Shown here: positions 56,927 through 64,000 of the stretch, piece by piece | How positions within the stretch are numbered: position 1 is the stretch's first letter | Layout: every line of letters begins with the position of its first letter | NCBI GenBank assembly: GCA_020635075.1 | Contig: JACKAM010000001.1 | Span: forward strand, 1,488,001-1,552,000 | DNA: 64,000 nucleotides | Source: Pseudobdellovibrionaceae bacterium | GTDB taxonomy: Bacteria; Bdellovibrionota; Bdellovibrionia; Bdellovibrionales; UBA1609 | Direction: 5' to 3' | Made by a program: the position numbers and the translations under genes | The notes under the pieces: model-generated | The model's input: the letters and a program-made list of their open reading frames with translations, nothing else | The model's database searches: none | What the model was told of the DNA's origin: nothing

Positions 56927-58402
56927 TTAAAGGTTGTGGATGAGGGTGGCGTAAAACTGGATGGCCCGCTGGTAGTCCTTGCGGCGGATGCGTTCATCGA
57001 TTCCGTGCAGGCGACTCACCTCCTCAGCAAAGAGCGAGGCAAATAAAAACCGATAGGTGTTGGGGCTTAGTTCCCGGTAGTGCCTTGAGTCCGTTGCCCC
57101 TAGGACCAAATAGGGAATCGGCACCACCGATGAATCCAGCTTGCTAATGGCCGCACTAATGAGACTATACCCCATCGACTCGGTGGAACTCACCGCCGAG
57201 GCCTCGTTGACAAACTCAGGATTGGCCTGACGAACCTCGACTTCGGGTAACTCGGTCAGCAACGTCGAAATTCTCTGCTTCGCCCACTCGGCCCGATCTC
57301 CTGGTAGCAGACGCAAGTTGACGTTGGCTTTGGCTTCGGCTGGAAGAACATTGGCTTTTGTCCCTCCCTTGATCATGGTCACAGACTGGGCCGTGCGAAT
57401 AAAGGCATTGGTGGTGGAGTTTTTGGCCAATTTAGATTCCACCAAAGGAGCCGTTAACCACAAATTACTCAGGGCCCACTTCTGAAAAAGAGAGGCGTGG
57501 GGAATGAGAGCTTCAAGGGTTTGACTAAAAACCCCATCCACTGAAGCAGGAAAAGGATGGCTTTCAACTTTACGGATCGCCTGAGCCAGGCGTCCAATCG
57601 TCGTACTTGATGGTGGCATCGAGGAGTGCCCTGGTGTTCCCGTGATGGCCAACTCCAGATCCGAATAGCCTTTTTCGGCAATACCAATCAGGGCCACATT
57701 GCGGGGGATTCCGAGCTTTGAGCCTTCGGTGATAATTCCACCCTCATCAAGAATAAACTCAAACTCCAGTCCCCGGTCTTTGAAGGTCTGGGCAACCACC
57801 TGGGCCCCTTGAGTACCTCCCACTTCCTCGTCGTGACCAAAGACAAAGTACAAATCCCGTTGAGGCTTAAAGCCATTTTTGAGACCCAGCTCAGTGGCTT
57901 CAAGAAGGGCCATCACCGAGGATTTGTCATCAACCGCGCCTCGTCCATAGATAAAATCCCCATCGACCTCACCTGCAAAGGGATCTTTGCTCCATTCCTG
58001 TCCTTCAACGGGGACCACGTCGTAGTGGGCCATCATCAAAACCGGCTTGAGATCACTGTTGGCTCCGGGCCAGCGGATGACCAAACTCAACTCAGAAACA
58101 ATCTCGGTTTCCAGTTGTTCATGTACCAGGGGAAAGTTGGCGCGCAAAAAAGCCAAGGCCTGTTCAAAGGCTGGCCGATTTCTTTGCGAAATGTCTTCTG
58201 GAGAAATGGTGGGAATCTGCAGGAACAAGCGAAGACTCTTCTCCGCTTGCTCACTATCAATCGTCCAGCCCGGGATTTCGACCGCCGGTACCGCGCCCTT
58301 TGAAGCTGACTCTCCACTAAAAAGGGTATTCCCAACTGTCACAACTGTGAGCCCACCAATAATCACCGCCAATAGAAAGCCAGCTGCCTTTACCACAATC
58401 AC
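56927..58402 (-). CDS. M20-family peptidase, PM20D1-like
   Basis: 491 aa. One N-terminal TM helix or uncleaved signal (about 5-27). Metal ligands and catalytic residues in MMAHYDVVPV, GRGAVDDKSSV, FGHDEEVGG, ILDEGG and ATDSRHY, the last typical of the PM20D1/carboxypeptidase S branch. Dimerisation domain about 235-370. Relatives hydrolyse or form N-acyl amino acids and peptides. Overlaps the DUF1499 gene by 4 bases. Confidence 0.92.
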   Translation of the reverse strand: MIVVKAAGFLLAVIIGGLTVVTVGNTLFSGESASKGAVPAVEIPGWTIDSEQAEKSLRLFLQIPTISPEDISQRNRPAFEQALAFLRANFPLVHEQLETEIVSELSLVIRWPGANSDLKPVLMMAHYDVVPVEGQEWSKDPFAGEVDGDFIYGRGAVDDKSSVMALLEATELGLKNGFKPQRDLYFVFGHDEEVGGTQGAQVVAQTFKDRGLEFEFILDEGGIITEGSKLGIPRNVALIGIAEKGYSDLELAITGTPGHSSMPPSSTTIGRLAQAIRKVESHPFPASVDGVFSQTLEALIPHASLFQKWALSNLWLTAPLVESKLAKNSTTNAFIRTAQSVTMIKGGTKANVLPAEAKANVNLRLLPGDRAEWAKQRISTLLTELPEVEVRQANPEFVNEASAVSSTESMGYSLISAAISKLDSSVVPIPYLVLGATDSRHYRELSPNTYRFLFASLFAEEVSRLHGIDERIRRKDYQRAIQFYATLIHNL

Positions 58403-58875
58403 TGTCCTTTAGAGAGACGATCTTTTATTTGATTGAAGAAGCCCACAATGCGCTTAGCATTGGCCCCAAAATCTGATCGGCCCAAGCGGGATTTAGATCG
58501 CATATGAACCTGGGCATGCGCTGAATCCCCGCCTTCGCCGACAGTTCTCACCTCGATGACAAAGTCATCGCGGAAACGCAAGATGGCCGTTGTCGCCATC
58601 CCCTCCAAACGAAGAGCTTTCTCGTCCACAAACAGGATCGTCCAGTCCTTTTGCCCCTTGGCCAATTCCTGCACTTGCTCGAAAACCACCTGAGGAGAAA
58701 TCCCCGGCGGTCCATCTAAAGGCCGAACTTGAGGATAGTGCTCCTTTTGTTGGGCTGCCTGTCCTTGTGGGTAGACCCAGCTGCGCTTGGGCTCTTCCTT
58801 GGCGTGATAGTAAAAGGCTGGCGGATTCTGCAAATCGGTCGAGATGTCGTTAATCAACGGTGGATAAAGTCCCAT
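58399..58875 (-). CDS. DUF1499 family protein
   Basis: 158 aa. Family pattern is clear: NDISTDLQNPPAF near the start, YPQVRPLDG, RLEGMATTAILRFRDDFVIEV, and RSKSRLGRSDFGANAKRIVGF. No signal peptide in this start, although many relatives are exported. Translationally coupled to the M20 peptidase gene. Function unknown. Confidence 0.88.
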   Translation of the reverse strand: MGLYPPLINDISTDLQNPPAFYYHAKEEPKRSWVYPQGQAAQQKEHYPQVRPLDGPPGISPQVVFEQVQELAKGQKDWTILFVDEKALRLEGMATTAILRFRDDFVIEVRTVGEGGDSAHAQVHMRSKSRLGRSDFGANAKRIVGFFNQIKDRLSKGQ

Positions 58876-59091
58876 AGCCCAGCCTTCTTCTCAGAGTTAA
58901 TAAGCTTGCGTTCAGGCTAGATTTGACAGATTTCTGGCGAATGTGTCCAGGGCTTTTCGGGCCTTTTTTGCTGGCCCTTGGTAGATTGGCATTGCCTGGT
59001 GAAGAGTTTACTCGGATCGAGGCAAAAATTAAATATGCACTCCTCAAGTTCCTCTCTGCGCCCCAAGTTAAGGGGGGAATTTGTTGACCCC

Positions 59092-59120
59092 GGGCCGGAG
59101 GCATCCGGCCCAATTTTTTT
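59092..59120 (+). terminator. Orphan intrinsic terminator
   Basis: Plus strand: gggccgga / tccggccc with a 4-base loop, then aattttttt. No plus-strand gene precedes it (both flanking genes are on the minus strand). A possible promoter, TTTACT, 17 bases, TAAATA, ends near 59033, so an RNA of roughly 75-80 bases could end here. Confidence 0.75.
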
Positions 59121-59150
59121 CCTGAATTCTTGAGCTTGAGCCGGCTTCGA

Positions 59151-60305
59151 TTAAGCCGCCTCGTCCTCCTGAATAACAGTCAAAGTCATGGTTTGATTGT
59201 GCAGGTCGCAGTGCCGCCCTTCGATCAAAGGCGAAATCTCCCCATAGGAGTAAAAGCCCACCTGGTGAGAACCCTGGGGAAGAATCTCGAGGACGGCTTC
59301 CACCTCTTCTTCAGTGCGGTCACCCAACACCAATCTCCGCCCCACACAGCTAATGGCAATACTCAAGGTCGGCAGATCCTGCTTTAAGCTGGTAATGTCT
59401 GAAGCCGCTTCCCCGGCTCCGTCGATGAGTCGATCAAAATTGGCGCTCATCAACTGGGCCGTCATGCCCTCAGGAATGTCTCCGGCAAAGGTCATGGATT
59501 GTTTCTCTTCGTCAATGGCCAAAATCGTCCTCACATACTGAGTTTCAGGGTCTTTCGGATCGCGCACATTGAGGGGAAAGAGCAGGGCCGAGGCAGGGAG
59601 TTCTTTAGCTCTTTCTCCCAGGTACTGCTTGTAGAGTTCAAGTGCGGGGCGATGATCCAACTCGTACAGCACATTGCCCTCTGATTTGGTCACCATGCGC
59701 TCAGGTCCAAAAATATCCCATCCCCCTTTGGAGCCGTGATGGACATGGACCCTGTCGCCATAAAAGCCAACAGCCACCACCCGATCCTGACAAATCTCCC
59801 CTTTAGGGCAGAGTACATAGGTAGATGTAAAACGATCTCCATCTCCGGCCAAGCCACCGGTCACCACCACTTTGGGATCAAGGACGCTGGACACTCCCTG
59901 CAAAAGCTGAGTGCCGTTGACACAGAGACCGTCTGAAAGAATGAAGACGGCACTCAAATCAGGAGCCTTAAGACTTTCCACCAAGGCTTTCCCGGCCTCA
60001 ACGGACGAGGAATACTCCTTGATGTTGACCCTCATGGTTTTAAGTTTGGTGTGTTGAAAGTGAGTCATTGCCACCGCGAGGCTTTCGTCATTAACTTCGG
60101 CGTTTTGGATTTCACCTGAGGTGGAGCATCCCACAATGTGAGAGGTGGGATAGTGTTCGGCCAACTCTTTAACCGCATCTCTCGCCCAATCCTCGTCCTT
60201 CACACCAAAAACGAGGATGAGATTTCGTTCGTGGTCTTCCATTTCAAAGGGGTTTTTGTCGGACCAGCCTTTCCCTTTTTGGTAGCCAAAGCTCTTTACT
60301 TTCAT
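59151..60305 (-). CDS. FIST-domain sensor protein
   Basis: 384 aa, cytosolic. FIST-N (about 30-225: IVGCSTSGEIQNAEV, AVFILSDGLCVNGTQLL, VVVTGGLAGDGDRF) and FIST-C (about 230-370: ALELYKQYLG, GHQVGF-like HQVGFYSYGEISP). FIST proteins bind small ligands, perhaps amino acids, and often work with signalling proteins; none adjoins here. ATG preceded by aaaggcg. Confidence 0.92.
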   Translation of the reverse strand: MKVKSFGYQKGKGWSDKNPFEMEDHERNLILVFGVKDEDWARDAVKELAEHYPTSHIVGCSTSGEIQNAEVNDESLAVAMTHFQHTKLKTMRVNIKEYSSSVEAGKALVESLKAPDLSAVFILSDGLCVNGTQLLQGVSSVLDPKVVVTGGLAGDGDRFTSTYVLCPKGEICQDRVVAVGFYGDRVHVHHGSKGGWDIFGPERMVTKSEGNVLYELDHRPALELYKQYLGERAKELPASALLFPLNVRDPKDPETQYVRTILAIDEEKQSMTFAGDIPEGMTAQLMSANFDRLIDGAGEAASDITSLKQDLPTLSIAISCVGRRLVLGDRTEEEVEAVLEILPQGSHQVGFYSYGEISPLIEGRHCDLHNQTMTLTVIQEDEAA

Positions 60306-60463
60306 GACCGATCGCCTTTCATGTTACATACGGGCCAAGATTTTTCGCAAATTAACATAGAGTTATCGGTCTCTTAACCTGTTGGTTCGAGCCTTATTCT
60401 GAGATAACTGGATATCTTCACAGTTTGATTTGAATCAGGAATCCGCCGCAAATAGGATTGAGC

Positions 60464-61201
60464 TCACCCGCCATATTCGATATCAAAGACCTCAAAAGAA
60501 CGAATCCATTTGAAGCGCAAAACAAAGAAGATCACTCCGCTGAGGACTCCCAAAATGAGACCCCAGCTGTGAGCCAGGTAGCTGACATTGGGTTGGAATT
60601 CACTGGGAAAAAGAATGAGCAATCCAACTCCCGCCACGCGCAACAGACGACGGGGCCAGCTTCTTTGTCTTTCGATCAACAAAAAAAGCACCAGCCAAAA
60701 CCCAGCTAACCAGTAGACCACGCCTGAGGCGCCCAGAAGTCGCGCTTCAGGAGGATAAGAGGCAATCGTCAGCAGATTCACTAAAGCACCACCACCCAGG
60801 GCTGCGAGTGGGAACACCTGCCAGCCAAAGTAGGCGTGAACAAAAAGGCCGAGGATAAAGATCATATAACCGTTGCTGAGCAAATGCCCTAAATCCGAAT
60901 GGAGAAACTGGGCTGTGATCAGCCTCCATACTTCACCACTTTCCAAAATCCTGGGGCCGATTGTGGCTCCCCACTCAATCAAACGGGCATCGCTCCAGGC
61001 AGACCATGAACTGACGATCATCAGGCCCAACCACAATAACACCAACTGGGCGTCAAAAAATCGCGGCCGCCGGGTGAGAAGTGTTTGGCGTAAGACCCGC
61101 CTGGGCTCACTTGGTTCTAGAGATGGGGGGATGGAGCCGTCTTTCATCACACCCATCCTAGCAGATCCCATTCTCACACTGTACCGGGAATCATCTGGCA
61201 C
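60464..61201 (-). CDS. Rhomboid-family intramembrane serine protease
   Basis: 245 aa with about six TM helices. Rhomboid motifs: WRLITAQFLHSDLGHLLSN, the catalytic Ser in LGASGVVYW and the His in SYLAHSWGLILG. The first 45 residues are soluble and basic. The start is uncertain: the GTG at 61201 has aagg upstream, but ATGs within the next 19 codons are also possible. Substrate unknown. Confidence 0.88.
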   Translation of the reverse strand: MPDDSRYSVRMGSARMGVMKDGSIPPSLEPSEPRRVLRQTLLTRRPRFFDAQLVLLWLGLMIVSSWSAWSDARLIEWGATIGPRILESGEVWRLITAQFLHSDLGHLLSNGYMIFILGLFVHAYFGWQVFPLAALGGGALVNLLTIASYPPEARLLGASGVVYWLAGFWLVLFLLIERQRSWPRRLLRVAGVGLLILFPSEFQPNVSYLAHSWGLILGVLSGVIFFVLRFKWIRSFEVFDIEYGG

Positions 61202-61390
61202 CTCCCTTGCCTTATCTCAAGGTAGCGAACGTAAAATCCCGTCCCAAATCGAATTCAGAGGATCTGAGGTGCCTCCTAAGGGCCCCTATTTGTCCTCCAG
61301 TGCCCCTATTGGGCACCCCGCTGTCCGTAAGCTCACTATTTTTGAATGAAATTAGACCCATCGTATGGAGAACACGAAGGAGAGGGTTTT

Positions 61391-61981
61391 ATGTCTTTTG
61401 CAAAAGCAAAATCAATTTTAACTGTTGTCGCAGTTGCAATTTCGTTGGCCGCCGGCGCTGAAGTTGCTGATTCGCGAGGCGATGGCGGCGGTGGAGACCG
61501 GGATGACTATGGCCATGCCCGACCCGACACACCTAAAAAGCCACCGGTGATTTCCAGCCCCGTGCGCTGGCAGTGTACGCCCTTTCGTGCCGTTGTGGCT
61601 GATGATCACGACACGCCCAAGCAGCTATTGAAAAAGCTGCCCTTTGATTACAAATGCCAAAACTTTGATGACGAGGGCTATATTAAAACCTCTGTTAATC
61701 TGGAAGATGGTTGGTGGATCTTTGCCGATCGCTACGGCAAGCTTCACGTTGAACTCAAAGGCGAAGACGGCAAGACCAAGCACATGCGGGTTTACATGGC
61801 CGACCATGAGGGCAATATTGATCCGCGCAACTCAAAAATCGTACAGACCAGCTCCAATGGAGATTTGGTGATGACCTTTCGCCTCAACAAGACGGTGAAA
61901 AAGAAGCGCAGCAAGGACAAGACCGAAGACATCGTCATCGACCTGCGCTGCCGGGCCAAGTTCAACAATCGCTGTTCTTAA
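61391..61981 (+). CDS. Secreted basic protein of unknown function
   Basis: 196 aa from the ATG at 61391, chosen for the aggagaggg site 4 bases upstream. Signal peptide MSFAKAKSILTVVAVAISLA, then a Gly/Asp linker (GDGGGGDRDD) and a domain with four cysteines (WQCTPF, YKCQNF, DLRCRAKF, NRCS end). Two disulfides are likely. A stretch of Lys/Arg (KKKRSKDK) lies near the end. No family recognised. Confidence 0.65.
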   Translation: MSFAKAKSILTVVAVAISLAAGAEVADSRGDGGGGDRDDYGHARPDTPKKPPVISSPVRWQCTPFRAVVADDHDTPKQLLKKLPFDYKCQNFDDEGYIKTSVNLEDGWWIFADRYGKLHVELKGEDGKTKHMRVYMADHEGNIDPRNSKIVQTSSNGDLVMTFRLNKTVKKKRSKDKTEDIVIDLRCRAKFNNRCS

Positions 61982-61989
61982 CTGTTGCC

Positions 61990-62021
61990 AAAAAATTCAG
62001 CCCGCGGGGTGAGCCGCGGGC
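61990..62021 (-). terminator. Intrinsic terminator of the lipoprotein gene at 62080
   Basis: Minus strand: gcccgcgg / ccgcgggc stem with a 6-base loop, then tgaatttttt. Shared with the convergent gene ending at 61981. Confidence 0.75.
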
Positions 62022-62079
62022 CAAAGGGATTTCGTGTTGGTGTGGTCTACCTTAAGACGTCATATCTTAGGAGCTATTC

Positions 62080-62760
62080 TCAAGAGTTAATAATCTGAAC
62101 AAGCTTGGTCTTGAAATCCAGCACTGTGCTTTTCACCTGCTCAAGCAGGATCAAAGGAATAAAGTGCAGGGGATTTAAAGGATCCAGTTTCGCCTTTAAC
62201 TGGTCCAGCTTGCCCAATAGGAAATCCACCCGATCTGCCAATTTGAGTAACAAGTCATCTAAGCGAGCTTCGACCAAATCCAGTTTTGCCAACAAGGCGT
62301 CCAACTGGATTAGGAGTGCTGCATGAGCGGGATTAAAGGGATCAAGCTTGGCTTTCTCCGCTTCAATCTTGGCCCTAACGTTATCAATGTTCTGTTTGAC
62401 CTTTGATATGGCGGTCAAAATTCGATCAAATACCTTTTTGAGAGCTCCCGTGACATCTGGTAAAAACTGTGTGGAAGCCTGCCCGGTGCTGAACTCGATG
62501 GTGAGATTGCCTTCGCTGTCCACCAATCCATCTAATAGCTCAGTGGCATCCCGTAAGGCCTTCTCTGCCTCACGTGCGGCCTTGTCCACTTCATCCATTT
62601 GCACTGGTAATTCTGCTGGCGGCGGATTGTTGGTGGTGTCACCCACCTTGGTCGCATTTGCCAGCCCTCTTGCCTTCATGTCCTGTCCACAGGACATCAA
62701 TCCCATTGATATGGCGAGCAACATTGCTTGCGCCATGATCACGCGTTTCATCCAACCCAT
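62080..62760 (-). CDS. Helical lipoprotein with internal repeat
   Basis: 226 aa. Lipobox MGLMSCGQD. The rest is predicted helical coiled coil rich in Leu, Lys, Asp and Ala, and contains an internal duplication: AKLDPFNPAHAALLIQLDAL and AKLDPLNPLHFIPLILLEQV about 60 residues apart. Start is ATG at 62760 or the Met four codons on. Probably anchored in the envelope as a structural or tethering protein; not recognised further. Confidence 0.65.
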   Translation of the reverse strand: MGWMKRVIMAQAMLLAISMGLMSCGQDMKARGLANATKVGDTTNNPPPAELPVQMDEVDKAAREAEKALRDATELLDGLVDSEGNLTIEFSTGQASTQFLPDVTGALKKVFDRILTAISKVKQNIDNVRAKIEAEKAKLDPFNPAHAALLIQLDALLAKLDLVEARLDDLLLKLADRVDFLLGKLDQLKAKLDPLNPLHFIPLILLEQVKSTVLDFKTKLVQIINS

Positions 62761-63086
62761 TTTCCTTACCCCTGTAAAAACGTCCCTCGGGAATTATGTA
62801 AAGCAAGCGCGGTTCCACTTGGGGAGGGAAAAAAATGGCAGAAAACCACCAACAAATTGTCAATCGGGTACCTATCGCGAAGTTGTTGTTCATCTTGTTC
62901 CAAGTTGACTGTTGGTGTCGCTAGACAGTTTGTTCAACATTGGGGAGAAATCGTCATCTTTTGCTGTTCGCATTCATCCCATCTGTGTCGGGGTGAAACA
63001 AAAATGCAATCGACGGAAACCCGCAGCCTGCACAAACCACAGACTGAATGTCGAAGAAATTCTCACAGCCCTTGGTCGAGGAGTGG
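62761..63086. other. Intergenic stretch, one possible small ORF
   Basis: Leader of the minus-strand lipoprotein gene at the left. On the plus strand 62835-62924 is a 29-codon frame (MAENHQQIVNRVPIAKLLFI...) with an ideal ggggaggg site 7 bases before its ATG and a hydrophobic segment. No other gene, repeat or terminator is convincing here. Confidence 0.4.
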
Positions 63087-63488
63087 TTATTGTCCGGACG
63101 ATGGGGTGACTTCTTCCACAGCGTTGTACTTAAACGTGTAGAGTACGGTGGTTTTGGTCAATGTCGGTGTGGGTGGAAACTTCAAGCTACGCAAGAGGTT
63201 GAGGAAGCAATCACCAACCGCACCATCACCTAGAGTGTTTTCAGTTATCATGGGCTCCAGCACATCGCCCTTATCGTTCACGGTCCACTGGATGGTGACG
63301 TGGCCCTCCTGGTCGGTCAGTTGCTCGACCGCATGGTCCGCACAAGACTTAGCCGGCCCAAGGTTCTCTTCAAAATGGCGAATGGCGATATTGGGATCAG
63401 CCCCCCTCCTCCGCGCAATCTTCTCGCCTACTGTAGCGCATGATGTCAAACATAACGGAACGATTGCCAATAGAAGCCTCAAGTCCAC
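63087..63488 (-). CDS. Lipoprotein with AgmX/PglI-type (TonB-like) C-terminal domain
   Basis: 133 aa, GTG start with aaggag 7 bases upstream. Lipobox LCLTSCATV. The domain reads as the TonB-C-like AgmX/PglI family: HVTIQWTVNDKGDVLEPMI, then NTLGDGAVGDCFLNLLRSLKFP. Two cysteines (KSCADH, GDCFLN) are in the usual places. Such proteins act in envelope assembly or gliding in myxobacteria; role here unknown. Confidence 0.8.
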   Translation of the reverse strand: MDLRLLLAIVPLCLTSCATVGEKIARRRGADPNIAIRHFEENLGPAKSCADHAVEQLTDQEGHVTIQWTVNDKGDVLEPMITENTLGDGAVGDCFLNLLRSLKFPPTPTLTKTTVLYTFKYNAVEEVTPSSGQ

Positions 63489-63700
63489 CTTGCCTTCTCC
63501 TTCACCTACACTTCACAATTCCCACCAGCCTAAATCCATCCCCCACTCTGAGTCCAGACCAGATCCCAACAGCCCCCTGAATTGATTGGCAACTGGCGCT
63601 CACTGTCAATATCACGTCGCCAGCCGTTTTCGGTTTCAAGTTCCCCCCCACTCTGTTACGAAATCTCCGGATCATTTGGGGATAGGAAACGGGGGAAATA

Positions 63701-64000
63701 ATGAAATTGTGGTCTTTTCTTTTGGGTGCTGCCCTCGCAGCAGGTGGGGCAACTTGCGCTTTGGCGGCAGAGTCGAGCACATCAGTCAGTGCTTCATCGA
63801 CAAGTGCTTCTTCAAGCAGCGATTCGGCTTCTTCAGATTCTCTGCGCATGAAGCTCAAGAAGTTCAACAAAAAGCACGAGGTCAACACTGACATCACCAA
63901 TGCAGAGATGGCTGCTCAGGCGGGATCACGCTCCCAGTACAGTGTGAAGTTCAATGTTTCCTACTACGGTGCCCCAATTGAACGCCCCTTCTCTAAAGAA
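63701..64000 (+). CDS. Secreted Ser-rich protein, 5' part only
   Basis: Open from the ATG at 63701 (gggggaaat before it) to the right window edge, 100 codons. Signal peptide MKLWSFLLGAALAAGGATCA, then a Ser/Ala-rich linker (SSTSVSASSTSASSS) and the start of a domain with SQYSVKFNVSYYGAPIERPF. Could be a surface or outer membrane protein; too short to classify. Confidence 0.65.
   Translation, partial: MKLWSFLLGAALAAGGATCALAAESSTSVSASSTSASSSSDSASSDSLRMKLKKFNKKHEVNTDITNAEMAAQAGSRSQYSVKFNVSYYGAPIERPFSKE

Noticed and set aside
58850..59113. Minus-strand 87-codon frame before the DUF1499 gene
   Set aside because: Basic, featureless translation running through an orphan terminator; no start signal.
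60384..60393. tRNA T-loop-like ggttcgagcc
   Set aside because: No acceptor stem, anticodon arm or D-arm can be folded around it.

Overview
The window looks like chromosome of a free-living Gram-negative bacterium of the Bdellovibrionota type. This is inferred, not proven: it carries a TIGR02147-family regulator, many secreted proteins and lipoproteins with no wider homologues (one with a Y-Q-N-C lipobox), an AgmX-type C-terminal domain, an HTTM protein, dense overlapping operons and balanced base composition. I saw no rRNA, tRNA, CRISPR array, phage or transposase gene.

Layout. 1-395: end of a small mechanosensitive-channel-like membrane gene. 461-4096: four-gene minus-strand cluster of a VTC-type polyphosphate polymerase domain protein, a TolC-like outer membrane protein, a periplasmic adaptor with a lysine-rich tract, and a DUF4956 membrane protein. 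4525-6848: Tat-exported multicopper oxidase, haem lipoprotein and small secreted protein behind a CsoR-like palindrome. 6962-10252: oxyR-ahpC-ahpF with an OxyR-type site before ahpC. 10312-14585: envelope genes (YiiX-like, MtgA, HTTM, P-loop NTPase). 14745-21834: TIGR02147 regulator with a large lipoprotein and an outer membrane protein on one side and three secreted proteins divergently on the other. 21894-25750: DUF3147 protein, unknown proteins, TatD and TcdA. 25723-26830: aquaglyceroporin plus ArsC. 26971-29289: triheme lipoprotein divergent from an outer membrane barrel carrying a haem motif. 29428-37702: class III cyclase with a zinc ribbon, then a chemotaxis operon cheY-cheX-cheA-cheW-mcp-cheR/REC/cheB.

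38320-50422 is one overlapping twelve-gene minus-strand operon. It encodes an acetyl-CoA hydrolase/transferase family protein, all four subunits of a group 3b [NiFe] hydrogenase, a lone cyclic-nucleotide-binding domain protein, a maturation protease and HypA, F, C, D, E. HypB is absent and HypA lacks its zinc domain. The remainder holds a repeat-built lipoprotein, a PAS-GAF-PAS histidine kinase, LemA/DUF2207, an M20 peptidase with a DUF1499 protein, a FIST sensor, a rhomboid protease and several small secreted proteins or lipoproteins.

Two families of structured intergenic repeats stand out. One has a copy at 4345-4495 and another at 56581-56800: the core is conserved, while the flanking arms differ in sequence between copies yet stay self-complementary. 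The second occupies 37931-38322 between hypE and cheY and shows the same behaviour. The most interesting candidate systems are the VTC/DUF4956/adaptor/outer-membrane cluster (possible polyanion synthesis and export) and the CoA-transferase-coupled hydrogenase operon with its reduced nickel-insertion set.
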